Shown here piece by piece: positions 1 through 11,582 of a stretch of 64,000 bases of DNA. Made by a program: the position numbers and the translations under genes. Below the pieces are notes generated by a model, which worked only from the letters and a program-made list of their open reading frames with translations, ran no database searches and was not told the origin of the DNA. The stretch spans positions 5,048,012 to 5,112,011 of the forward strand of contig CM059623.1 in the NCBI GenBank assembly GCA_030435675.1, written 5' to 3'. This DNA is from Steinernema hermaphroditum (taxonomy: Eukaryota > Nematoda > Chromadorea > Rhabditida > Steinernematidae). Each line of letters begins with the position of its first letter. Position 1 is the first letter of the stretch.

Positions 1-3000
1 TGATGTGCGTCTCCTCCAGAGGACTCGCGGGCATCGGCGCCGATGAGGTCGTCTTCGTCTTTGAGCACCCCAAGGGCGCCGAGGCGCGGCTCCCCTCCGA
101 CGTACTCAAGAAGCTCGACGAGATCTACCTCACCTGCCTCGACCCCCTCAACTCGAGCGCCGACGAGAAGGTCGGCATCCGGATGGTCCGCGAACGGATG
201 CTGAAGCTCTTCCGCGTGGACTGCGGCACCCTCTGCGGGTTCGATGTCTCCCGCATCCTCCTCTTCCGCCCGACCCACCAGTGCCTCGAGCATCTGCCCC
301 TCCCCAGCACGCCCTTCTACTTCGCCTGCTTCATACAGCACAGAGAACTCGTCTGGAGCCTCGCCCTCCCTAAGCGCATCCTCTACAAGATCGGCTTTCA
401 GTCCTCCTGTAGGCTATGCCCCTCTTCTTGGCCTCCACTCCCTCCTTCAGGCTTCCCCACCGCCATCGTCAACAAATGGAATCGGGAGACCGTATACCCC
501 GACGAGGACTACGAGTCCTCGATCCTTAAGGTGTTCACCGACTTCCGCAACTTCAACTACCGTCTCACCTCGATCCTCGGCAGTACCGTATCCCTCGAGG
601 ACGGCGTCGCCGTCGTCGAGATCCCCACGTGGGCGGCCGAGCGCCTCGCCGGCGTGGTGAACGCCAACCGGAACATGATCGCCTGGGCCGCGGACCTCGA
701 CCCCGACGCCGACAGTATCCTCGTCTGCGAGCAGGACACCGAGGGAGGCAGCTTCAAGACCTCGATCTTCGCGAAGGACGCCAACAGCCGGAGGGGTGAG
801 TGGCGCGACCAGCGCGATTCTGAGAACCCCCCTCCTCCAGTGACTGGATGTTCCTTCGTCATCTTCGACGGCGCCCTCAAGTCCTCCGACGAGCCGATGA
901 GCGTCTCGATCGTCGAGGACGGCATCGTCATCCGACTCCGATCCACGGTGATGAGCGAACTCGTGGAAAAACTGCTGGCGGGGAGCGACTTCGAACTCGA
1001 GTCGAAGGCGATGAAACTGGCCGTCCGCTGGGTGAAGTCCGCCTTCTCCGAAGAGAGCGCTTACACGATCCGATCGCCCATCGATGGAATGCCCCTCGAA
1101 GTGGGACTCTTCCTCGGACCCTTTTCATCAGAGCCACTTTCAGGAACAGTGGCAGTACGGCGCTCTTCTAAGTCGCCAGCTCCGCTCCCTCATGCCCCTC
1201 CAGTCGGCCACGGAGTGGTCCCTCCGGCTGGCGACGGTCGTCAACATCTTCGAGGACAAGTTCCCGACGACCTTCCAGTCGAAGATCTTCAGCATTTGCG
1301 AGGAGGTCGCCAAGCTCGTGGCCGCCTCCCTCTCGCCCTTCATCTCGATCCTCGTCGAAAACAACGTGAGGTAGGACATTGCTAGGACACTCTTCGTGTT
1401 CTTTTTGTGTGAAAGGTCAAAAAGGTGATTTACCATAGGGTGATGGGCCACCATTCCAGGTGACTGCGCCATTGGTTCACTTTTTGCTGACTCTTTTGTT
1501 TTTACTTTCGCGTCGTTGCAGAGAACTTGTTTTTGGAAACAGAGGTTTCGGTACGTACCGTCTTGAATGTCTGATTTTTGGCATTCTTTTGGCATATGCC
1601 GAACATCCCTGATTGGGTGGAAGTTTCCGTGTAGTTATCCGTCCAAATGAAACACACAACGGGAACAAAATAGCGTTAATTTCTTCCTTGTTTCGAACGT
1701 AAGAACCAGTTATGGAAGCATGTTTTGAATCCACTACGGTAGTCTGCGCACTATCCTAATAAACCCGGCTGCGCGCGAATTCGCGCCCTCCAGGTACTAA
1801 AAGCCAATTAGCCTGTAGCCCTGCGGGCGGCAAGATACCATAGCCCTGCGGGCGGCAAGATTGGCGCTCACGCAAAAAACTGAAGTTTGGGCCTAAAACT
1901 GTAGCCCTGCGGGCGGCAAGATTGGCGCTCATGCAAAAAGCTGAAGTTGGGGCCTAAAACTGTAGCCCTGCGGGCGGCGAGAAACCATAGCCCTGCGGGC
2001 GGCAAGACACCATAGCCCTGCGGGCGGCAAGATTGGCGCTCACGCAAAAAACTGAAGTTTGGGCCTAAAACTGTAGCCCTGCGGGCGGCAAGATTGGCGC
2101 TCATGCAAAAAGCTGAAGTTGGGGCCAAAAACTGTAGCCCTGCGGGCGGCGAGAAACCATAGCCCTGCGGGCGGCAAGACACCATAGCCCTGCGGGCGGC
2201 AAGATTGGCGCTCATGCAAAAAGCTGAAGTTGGGGCCTAAAACTGTAGCCCTGCGGGCGGCGAGAAACCATAGCCCTGCGGGCGGCAAGATGGGCGCTCA
2301 TGTAAATGGCTAAAGTGGGCGGAAAAATTGTAAAGTCTCAGGAAACTCGAACCGAAAACACTGCTGGTTACAAAATAGATAAAAAATCACTCAAAACAGC
2401 AAAAAAAACTCAAAGCCTAGCATCACCAGAGAGATAGTGGAAGTAGAGCACTACCATCTCAACTGTCTGTGTGGCTCATTGCGAACGTTCTCTGTTTGTA
2501 AGCGGGCGGTGTCGGGTTCGGTTCCCCTCGGGGTCCTTATTTTGTGTGGGTGTTTCCGCCGTGGGCACGGAAAAACACACACACACACACACACACACAC
2601 AGACCAACGGACCCGTCGGTTCTCCATTTATATATAGGGGATCTTCCTCGTGTTTCTAGTATCGAAATTAAAGTTAGAATCTGAATTATGGCAGTATTTT
2701 GGGACATCATGCGCGAAACAAAACAAAAGAATTACAATAATCCCCGGCGATTGTAGCTGTAGATGCTGAAATGCGAAATAATGAAGATTTCTTCTTTGTT
2801 TTCGCTTCGCCACATAAAACAGGTTCAGGCAAGCAAGGACTCAATTCATTATCGGTTATGTAACGCGAAAACAATCAAATATAGGCATGCTGCTTTTCTG
2901 CAACGTCGCTTTCGGACGAAAAAAATCTCTCAAAACTGCACATCAAAAACGTAAAAATTGATCCCACCGAAAAGGAAAACACCTTTTCACTCAAGTGAAC

Positions 3001-3362
3001 GGATTCCCATACCGAACTCGTCTTTCTATGTCTGAATAAGAGACACCCAACTGATCTCTGTAGACAGGTCTGTCCGTCTGTCCAGCACTCGAAGACATTC
3101 GGCCATGACCTCTCAAAACAACGCAACCTGTTTTAGGTCGATCGCGATGCGAATCCAGTTGAGCCAGGAGTCAGCGGAGTACCAAACGGCGCTGTGGCCG
3201 GGGCTCGACGACATCCACGCCGTGTGGATCGTCACCCTGGACGATCAGGTGGCTCCGATTCTGTTCAACATCTGCTCGCACGTGACGTCCTCCTTCTGCG
3301 CGGAGCTCCACATGCCGATCCTCTCGACACGGCCTCTTCCGGAGATCCCCAGCACCGACTGA
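1..3362 (+). CDS. aka-1: SARA/endofin-like FYVE protein, C-terminal part (5' end outside window)
   Basis: C-terminal region of a Smad-anchor/endofin family protein (ZFYVE9/ZFYVE16), an endosomal scaffold; C. elegans aka-1 is the likely counterpart. The FYVE finger would lie upstream of the window. Exons I assign: 1-408, 451-795, 841-1100, 1144-1370, 3137-3362, all phase-consistent, giving about 487 residues. Family signatures include THQCLEHLPLPSTPF, an FTDFRNFNYRL block, VTGCSFVIFDGALK followed by SIVEDG, and SPIDGMPLE, matching the SARA C-terminal domain in order. The final exon (RIQLSQESAEYQ, then LDD) fits the end of the family, so the 1766-nt last intron is real and hosts repeats. Three introns are only 42-45 nt. 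The upstream boundary is unknown; the first in-window ATG (position 3) is probably internal. The next gene starts 231 nt downstream on the same strand. Confidence 0.85.
1800..2310. repeat. GC-rich tandem array inside the aka-1 intron
   Basis: About ten copies of a core reading tagccctgcgggcggc, separated by either a short spacer (aaga-caccat type) or a longer one (attggcgctca-gcaaaaa-ctgaagttggggcc type). The short and long forms alternate in a higher-order unit of roughly 190 bp. Long open frames on the minus strand here (SCRPQGYG-like) are products of the repeat, not genes. It lies within the 1371-3136 intron. Confidence 0.85.
2470..2601 (+). repeat. tRNA-derived module followed by an (AC)n run
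   Basis: A tRNA-like A box (tggctcattgcg at 2472) and B box (gggttcggttcccc at 2514) are spaced as in a tRNA but do not fold into a clean cloverleaf. A simple (AC)n tract follows at about 2574-2601. The head-plus-simple-repeat layout is typical of a tRNA-derived SINE. It is intronic. Confidence 0.4.
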
Positions 3363-3576
3363 GATGCCTTCTTCTGTACATTCGTCCATTTCCCCACTTT
3401 TCTTTTGTTTCGTTCGGGTGGCTGCACACCTCGACTGTGATATGTATGTAAATTAGTGCGATTTATATGTTTATGGCGTTCTTCGTTGTTTTCTTTCGTC
3501 CACTTATGAACGTTTTCGTTGTCGTTCGTATTTCGCCTCTCTTCTGACTCCGTTCTGAGTGTCGCGCGCGTTTTAG

Positions 3577-3592
3577 GGCGCCCCATGTGGAA
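3577..3592 (+). promoter_or_regulatory. probable trans-splice acceptor and short leader of bpl-1
   Basis: The sequence gcgcgttttag ends at 3576, only 16 nt before the bpl-1 ATG at 3593, with no coding potential upstream. This is the usual look of a nematode spliced-leader acceptor. An out-of-frame ATG at 3585 is closed by TGA within three codons. Confidence 0.45.
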
Positions 3593-5516
3593 ATGAGTTT
3601 GTTGAACAGAATTCTGATGGACGCACCGTTCGCGGGCACCTTCCGAGGCCTCAGCGGCGTGCTACCCGCCTCACTCAAGATCCACAAGCCTGAGATGGCG
3701 AAGCCGCCGAACATCGTCGTCTTCGCCGGCGACGACAAGGACGTCTTCGAGAGTGCCGAGGCGACGCTCCTCGGCATCGTGCCGACGAACCGTTTCACCG
3801 TCTTTCACATCTCCTCACAGTCACTCGGAACGCACCCTTGGTTCGAAAGGAACACCTCCTGTCTTCTGATAGCCAGCGGCGCCGAGAACATGGACGCTGA
3901 GATGTGGAAGAAGATCCGGGAGTACGTGTGCCAGGTGAGAATTCTCGATTTTGGATGCAGCAAAATTCGTTTAGGCGGGAAACGTCGGTTTCTTTTCGGC
4001 GCTAGATGCGGAGTCCATCGTGCAGAATATTGTGGAAGTTGATGTGACCAAGAAGGTTAGCGAGTTGCTGAAAAACAAACAGGCGAGCATTTCCATCTTT
4101 CAGTTTGATTGTAACTTGTGTATTTTCCTATTCAGGTTGACGCCTCCAACAATACCATTAGGATAACCTCCACAACGGACCTCATTACCGCGCTGGAAAT
4201 CAACAAGGCGCGAGTGGTTTTCGCCAAGAAGTCACCCGAATGCGAAGCTTCTGTACGCGAAGTTCTCGCGAATCTTGGCGTTTACCACGCCCTGGGAAAA
4301 AGCGAAGGCTTGCCCGACCTCAGCAGAGGTTTCATGATGTGCGAGAAGGATCTCATGGTGCTGGACATTTCTGTGAGTTTTGCTCTAATGAGCCTGATGA
4401 ATAATCATTTTGCAGGGAATGACGTACGCGGAACCCGTCGGCCGTTCTCCTCAACTTCTCTTCAAACCGAGTGCTTTGATCTCCTTATGTTCACTTCCTC
4501 TCCCGTCCACGGAACTGATTCCCGTAGAAATCAGAAGAAGGAGCACGGGAGTCCCCGATTTCGATGAGCATCTCTACTTCGATAACTTGAAGACGGCGAA
4601 GATTGGAAAGGTTCTGATCTCGTTTCCGGTCTGCGAATCCACGATGAACATCTCCAGAAGGTGCGTAGTTCTCTGTGTTGATGCATGCTGATCTAAGTGC
4701 TATGTTCAGTATCGTCGCCGGTTTTGGTGCCACGAACGGGATTCTCGTCGTGGCTCAGAAGCAGACGAAGGGTCGCGGCCGCGGAGGCAACATGTGGCTG
4801 AGTCCAGCAGGTTGTGCCATGTTCACTTTCAACTACGCCTTTCCTATCGATTCCACACTCGGACAGAACTCCGCCTTTGTTCAACATATCCTCGCCGTCG
4901 CCATGATCGACGCTGTTCTCACGAAAGTCAAGACTACGGTAGCTAATTTCTCCGTCCTGTTAGTTGAACTGGATATTGCAGGAATTCCCTCTTCGCATCA
5001 AATGGCCGAACGACCTCTATTTCGACAGAAAATACAAGATGGGAGGAATTCTGGTGACCGCCTCGATGGAGAAGGACAAACTCCACTGCGTGCTCGGCGC
5101 GGCCCTCAATGTCGCCAACAGCCAGCCCACCGTATGCCTCAATGATTTCATCACCCCCGAGATGTCCGCGAAACTGACCGTCGAAGAGACCCTCGCGGCA
5201 ATCATGAACAAGTTCGAGAAGTACGCCGATCTGTTCCAGAAGGAGGGCAAAGAGAGCTTTCTGAGGGCGTACCACAGCTTCTGGCTCCACAGGTAGTCCA
5301 GCCGCTAAGTAGCCCTAAAGTAGCGTTTACTGTAGCGGAGAAGTCGTGGATGTCCTGGAGAGGAACAGCAAAGAAGCGAAGAAAGTGAAGATAATCGGGC
5401 TGGACAGGAGCGGCTATCTGGAGGTGCGGAACGAGGCAGATGGTCACGTGTTCTCCGTGATGGACGACGGAAACACGTTCGACATGATGAAGGGCTTGAT
5501 CCGAGCCAAAGACTGA
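3593..5516 (+). CDS. bpl-1: biotin protein ligase (holocarboxylase synthetase)
   Basis: Attaches biotin to carboxylases through biotinyl-AMP. Exons: 3593-3934, 3975-4055, 4136-4372, 4416-4660, 4710-4938, 4982-5292, 5336-5516, giving 541 residues. The catalytic core shows the biotinyl-AMP motif GRGRGGN with the following MWLSPAGCAMFT, the KWPNDLYF motif, the GGILV strand, and a C-terminal BPL_C domain ending in HVFSVMDDGNTFDM; all match human HLCS in order. The N-terminal half (GDDKDVFESAEATLLG, LLIASGAENM) corresponds to the class I glutamine-amidotransferase-like region of eukaryotic ligases. The exon 2 donor (gttagc at 4056) is the weakest junction. It is shorter than the human enzyme (726 residues), so an upstream coding exon cannot be excluded. 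It follows aka-1 on the same strand closely enough for an operon. Confidence 0.93.
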
Positions 5517-6687
5517 AGTGCCTAGATGATGTACATTTAATAGAAGTTCTATGCAAAGTGGGTCAAATGAGCGCTGCAAGCCGGGCTCCATGTGAAAGCA
5601 TGTGAAGAAAACAGTGAAAATTGTTTGATAACGGGATTCGACAGCGTAACGCCGCTGGGCAAACCTGTCCACCCGCGTCGAGTGGGCGTGGCCGACAAAT
5701 CAGCATAGATTCGGGAGATTCAGTCAGATCTTCGATTATTCGTTCCAAAAGCGTTTTTTGTCTTTCGCGAGTTATGTACTCGAGTTATCTGGGTCGTCGA
5801 TCTACCGTAGCCCGCCGAGGGGGAGACTGTCGGTAGACCGTGTCTACAGACTGCAGCTGCGACGTCTCTGTCGCAACAAAAGAGAAACAAAGCGGAGAAG
5901 GATCGGTCGTGTCGTCGGACGGTGACGTCACCGGGGGAGGGAGATGACTCTGCGTGTGGGGGACGCCTGTGCTGCTGTTCACCCGCCGATTGCGATGCTG
6001 TAGGGCCAATTAACGACGCTTTTTTGTCGTTTGTGGTGGCCGCGCAAAGTTCTCCACTCGGCCGCGTCCCGTGGCCGCTGGCGACATCGCTTCCTTTCGG
6101 GCGAACGTTTCATTGGCGGATTTCCCTTTTAATCCATAAATCGCCTGTTTGCATAAACTTTCGTAGTCGCGATTATATTCCGTTTATTTTCGGCTCTCCA
6201 TATATATTCATGACCATTTCTTAATCTGGAATGACATGCCATGTCCTCATTCCAAATTAGATTTGACCTTTTCAGCCACCACTCCTGTTGCATACGCTTT
6301 CTTGGCTCACTTTCATAATGGAAATGCTCTTTCGGAAGTTCTGAAATTGCCCATTTCCCCAAAAGTATTTCCGTGAGCTTTTTATTTGGCCAATTTTATC
6401 GCTCTGTGGCCCATTTAGAGCCCTGCAGGTTCCGCGTTCGTGCCCGTAAACAAACGAAGTGCGAAGTTCTCCGTGCCTGCTTCATTGATTCTGTGGCGCT
6501 TCTTCTCTCTGACGCTGTTGTTCATTTCAGGGCGGTAAACATCGCCTGACTCTGCGATAAGGTAATTTGTACCGCTGCCTCCTCTCCACTCGGCTGTCAA
6601 TCACCGGCGCTTCCGTGTTCGCGTGGAGCGTAGCATGAGCTTGTTGCTCTGCTGAATTCGGACTGATCTGCACCACGGAGGAGGAAC
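5517..6687. other. intergenic region between bpl-1 and pdzd-8
   Basis: No coding potential that I can support; the open frames are short and lack splice context. It contains a CTACCGTAG palindrome-like 9-mer at 5802. The last 100 bases before 6688 should hold the pdzd-8 leader; there is no obvious spliced-leader acceptor immediately at the ATG. Confidence 0.6.
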
Positions 6688-9600
6688 ATGCTCGAGTTCC
6701 TGATCGGATGGATATTCGGGATTCTGACCATTATTGTCGGCGCTGTCGCCTACATTCTGTTACCGTCCAGAGACGACAAGCCGCCGAGGACTCAGTTCGC
6801 CGAACAGTTTCAACCGCTGATCATTCCTCAGGTTTGTTTAGTTCTCAAATTTCGTTTATTGGCACCACTTTTGTTCTATCTTTGTTCGCGAACCGCGACA
6901 TTTGAGACCTTGTTTTGGATGAATGTGTATGTGATCTCAGTTGTCTAAGACAGCGAAGATGAATAGGTTAGCCAACTGTCGCCGACTCATGAATCATCAT
7001 TCTTAACCATTGCCCACGATTCTATCGTTTCTGAGCTGATGGAACTGGACGAAAGGACAGAACCGTTTAGGGAACAAAACCTAAGAAAAGCGCGTTCACG
7101 CTTATAAACCTTTCCATTGTCGTCGCTTTTTTTGCACAAGAAAGATTAATCTGTGAACCATTGGGGCTATTTACGCATTCATTACAGCCGAGAGCGGCCA
7201 TACCGGATTGTTTTCAAGCTGAACGCTGACTTTACAGCTTTACAAAAATAAACGACGATGGCGATTATTTCCCCACGTCTGGGTTGTTTTTGTTTCAGTT
7301 TCCACCTGAATGCTCATTACGTTGCTGTTGTCTTCATTTTGACTTACTGTACATTTTCAGGAACTTCGAGACTTCATCAAATCGGGAAAGGACGGTCGCG
7401 GGCTTTCAGAAGAAGAGTCATGTTTCAGCATCAGCTTAATATTCCATTTTCTTTATCAAGAACACAAAGATACGCGGCAGTTCCGAAGGTATCTTTTCAT
7501 TGGCCTCTGCTCTCACCGACACTCTGATTATAGATGGATACACAAAAGACTTCAGCTGGAATTGAACGACTTGACCACTCGTTCGGCTGCTGGCCGTCTG
7601 ATCGAGGAAATTAGAATACGTGATCTCTGCGTTGGAAATCAGTTCCCTGTATTCAACAACATTCGGGTGGAAAGTGTCAAGATGAACGATATTGATAAGG
7701 AATTGTTTGAGGTATAGGTCTTCTAGATCATAAGTGCCTTAGTGTGCCGTTTCAGACTGTTTCGTTCATCGTCGACATGGATTACAAGGGCGGTTTCGAA
7801 ACGTCCGTGGATATCAAAGCTGCCTTAAGTCGCTACGGGCATCTGGCGATAAAGGTTACCCGTGTGTCCGGGAAAATTCGTGTGACACTGTCCCGCCAGC
7901 CTTATGCACACTGGTGCGTTTCCTTCATCGAAATGCCCGAGCTGGATTTCAAGGTATTGACCAGTGCCAGGGCAGAATTCATAAGAGTGTTTTCAGATAG
8001 AGTCGCAGATTCAAGGGCGTCAGCTCAAGACTCTCATCCCGCTCATCTCAACTGCCCTGAAGAAAGCTGTCGCCAGGAAGCATGTGTTTCCTCAATACAA
8101 AATCAGGTACCGGCCCTTCTTTCCGAACCCTATTCTACAGCCATCTGCTCCGATGGGTAAGCACGCTACCGAAGTATTATCACTAGTTTGCTCTCTTTTC
8201 AGATGCGTTTCGCGATGTGCCGGTGAAGGGTGCCATTGAAGTGACAGTCCTTCAGTGCTCACGACTAAACACGATCTTGGGACATTCAAAAAGTGCGCCG
8301 AACACACACACGGATGTTTACTGCGTGGTATCTTTGGGTAAGCATTCTCCCGTTAACTTTTCATTCATGAAAATTTACAGAACAGCGTCCGTTTATTGAC
8401 AACTCTGACAGCTCCAGCATCCAGAGTTATACCATACAGCTGAAGTATGCGCGGCATAACCTTACGGACCCCTTAGGCCTCACTTTTTCGAAGGTGCCTT
8501 TATGCCCATTCGGATTACAGTAACTTGAAACTTTTTCAGTCGGTAGCGGAATTGGGGCTACGTTCAGTGCAGGTGGCTGAGGTCGAAGCTAGCTCAATCG
8601 CCGATAAAGGAGGATTCAAGACGGGGGACGTCATCCTAGCTGTCAACAACGTTCCTGTGCGAAACGAACGTCAAGTTACGAAGCTGCTAAGTGGTACTGT
8701 CGGCGAATTGATCGTTTTGGTGCAGAGGCTGATTGGCGACGAAGACCAAGACCAAGGTCCCAACGATAACCTGGCTGTCACTGAAGAGCATGACAACGAA
8801 TTCGTTCTTCTCAGGCCATCTTCTCCCACCGGTCTCCAGCGTTGTCACAGCGACGGCGCCATCCTCTCCGGCTCAAACTCAACAGCAAGTACTATCCCGT
8901 CATCCCCCACTTCGGCTGATCTCCACTTTTCGGCCACCGAGCCTATTTTCTGCATGGAGGAGACTGTGAGAGATGAGGTTCACAACGAGGAAGACCACCC
9001 CGAACAGGATACGTTCTGTGAAGATAACCTCAGCATACAAAGCGAGGTCATAAAAGCGCCGGATTCCAACGCGAACCACTACGTCCCTCTCGCATCAAGT
9101 GTGCCGCTTCCATCTACTGCCAACCTCGACATTCCAGCAGTTGACCTTCGACGTGCCCGGTCCGAAACCGGGATATACTCCTCTTCTGGCATCTCCGACT
9201 CATCGCTGAGCGAAAGCTACAGTAAGGTATGTATTCAAGCATGACCAACAAGTCACTCATATGTTCCTTCAGAGTATCGCTAACATCGACTGTACTTCCT
9301 CATCTCTCCCAACGGAAACAGATCACGAACAAACTATATCCGAAGATAATAACAACACTGAAACGGAGACAAATGCGGACACACATTCCATCGATTCCAC
9401 AAGTATCAAGTCATCGCGAAGGGAGAGAATTCGAGAGCGCGCCAGCGAGATGGCAATGAGGATCGGAGGAGTTGGGCGGGCCAAAGTGAACGAATTCTGG
9501 AATCGGCGCTCAAAGCACGCTTCGGCGGGGGACAGCTTCCATCAGTCGGCTGTAGAATTAGCCACGGAAGCCGAGGAGCTCGGAGACGAAGAAACGCCCA

Positions 9601-11337
9601 GAGAGAACGGGAAAGGTAGTCCAACTTATGGGCTGAAGAAGAAGCTGGCTTCCATGAGGAAACCTTCGCCGAAATATTCGTAAGTGTATTTGGTTTTCTT
9701 TGTCATCTGATGTCGATTCTTTAATAGGAAGCAGTTGTTTACCCCCACGGAAGACTCACCGAAACGAAGACCGTCTTCAAACGAAGTTGTCAAGAAAGCA
9801 ACGAAACCTGTCAGTCTTTCGGAAGATGTCATGTGGGGTCAGTCTCTCCATTTCAACTTGGATAAGAAGACTACAAAGTTCTTGAATATCAGCGTGTACG
9901 CGAAGCCAGAAGGCGAAGACGCGACGCCGATTCTGTTGGGTTATGTAAGAGCAATGTTTCGTGCGTTCATTTACTCATGACTGTTTCTTTTAGAATTACG
10001 TTTACCTAGCGCAAGTTGTTGCTGATTGCAATCTGACGGCCTCTAACTGCCATCGCGAAGTTTTCCACCTGAAGCCTCCAGCTCAGACGACTCTCACTCA
10101 AACTGCCGAAATCGCCGATCTGTCGAAGCATCCTGGTTTCGACGCGCGACTTTGCTACGGAGATATCAAACTCGGCTTTCGTTTCTTCCCGGATGGATTG
10201 CCCGAAGGATTTCTGGGAAATGGCGATGAATCTCGAAGAAGCTCTGGAAACGCGAGCGAAGAAGTCCCTCAAGGCGACGAAACTGCGAGGGAAACAGTCG
10301 CACATCCCGACCATGTTGCGCTGCTCGGGACAGAGTCGCCTTCGATATCTCATTTGTGGACCACACTTAATTTCCGCTCAGGTATTGAACGTATTATAGG
10401 AACATTTAAAAACATGTGCCTTTAGGACAATCGTTCACGTGCCAGTCATGTAATGGGAAGATCTGGCTCAAATCTGCTAGTCGTTGCACAACCTGCAATG
10501 TGATTTGTCATACGAAGTGCATGCAGAAGGCGAATTCTCAGATTGAATGCAAAGAAGCGCATCAAGAGCCGCAACACGACAACGATGACCAGTTTGAGGT
10601 AGCGCAATCCATGTCCAGGAGTAGCTGCAATGTGTATATTTAGCTTCTGACCAACGTAACGGAGGAGAATGAACATCTTGACGCTACATTGGTCGAAGCA
10701 CAGGGCGACCATTCGACACCTCCAATAACAAGACGTCGTCGCATTGCGAACAAGGTCTCCGAGAAACTCTCTTACTGGCGGTCATCGAAAAAGAAGAATT
10801 CGCCTCCAAGGGAGGATACAAGCGATCCTAATGCTTCAGCGCATCTTGAACACACGGCTCCTCCTTCTCCGACTTTTCTCAAAGTCATGGTAGGCTTGAG
10901 TTGGTAACCTTTTTATCGTTTTCGTTTCAGGATGTGATACCCGAGATTGTGAACTCTTTGCAAGGATCTCCATCGTTGGCGAAACTTCGTTTCGAAGTTG
11001 GCAACTCGTATAACGAGATGATCATCAACGAAGCACGTGCTTCCGGTGCAGATGTCTTCCAATCGGAAGCGCACGAAACCCGCCGCCTCTCGATTAACGC
11101 CGAGATCGACAAGATCCAAACAGCAATCAACGAAACGACAGCAGAACGACGAGTTGTGCTGCAGAGCAAAACGGGTGACGATTCGGACGAATTCCAGAAG
11201 ATTGAGATCAAACTGCAAGCGCTGGCCCTTCTGATGCTGCACTACTGCGCTGGTCTTCAGGTAGGCATGATTAACATCTGACTCAGTTCATGCTTTCCGC
11301 CGTTCAGAACTGTGTCGAATCCGAGGAGATATCGTAA
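6688..11337 (+). CDS. pdzd-8: PDZD8 orthologue, ER-anchored SMP lipid-transfer tether
   Basis: Fifteen exons: 6688-6831, 7361-7488, 7534-7711, 7756-7953, 7997-8156, 8203-8337, 8381-8493, 8540-9226, 9273-9679, 9728-9944, 9994-10381, 10426-10598, 10644-10889, 10931-11260, 11308-11337; 1177 residues, close to human PDZD8 (1154). Order of parts: N-terminal membrane anchor (about 2-22, LIGWIFGILTIIVGAVAYIL), SMP domain (about 85-290; RDLCVGNQFPVF and DMDYKGGFETSVDIKA), a short C2-like segment, PDZ domain (about 330-415, ending VQVAEVEASSIADKGGF..GDVILAVNN), a low-complexity linker, a second C2-like region, a C1 zinc finger (about 910-965; CQSCNGKIWLKSASRCTTC then CHTKC), and a C-terminal coiled coil. 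In animals this protein bridges ER to late endosomes/mitochondria and moves lipids. Intron 1 is the longest (529 nt). Confidence 0.95.
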
Positions 11338-11582
11338 ACAGCGGGTCTGTTCACTTTCCGGTACACTGTTGTGACAGAAGAGTTTTATACTAACTTATTT
11401 ACGTGTATAATGTCGATGTTTGTATATTGATGTATGTGATTTGGAGAGTTAGGATGAAACGCGGTAAACACTCACTTGTATTGCGATAAAAATTCTACAG
11501 AGTTCACTGTTCCAAGAAACTTCTGAAAGAGACGGTATGGTTGGAGGGTGCGTATGTACAGTATTTTCAGGCGGCGAGATCG

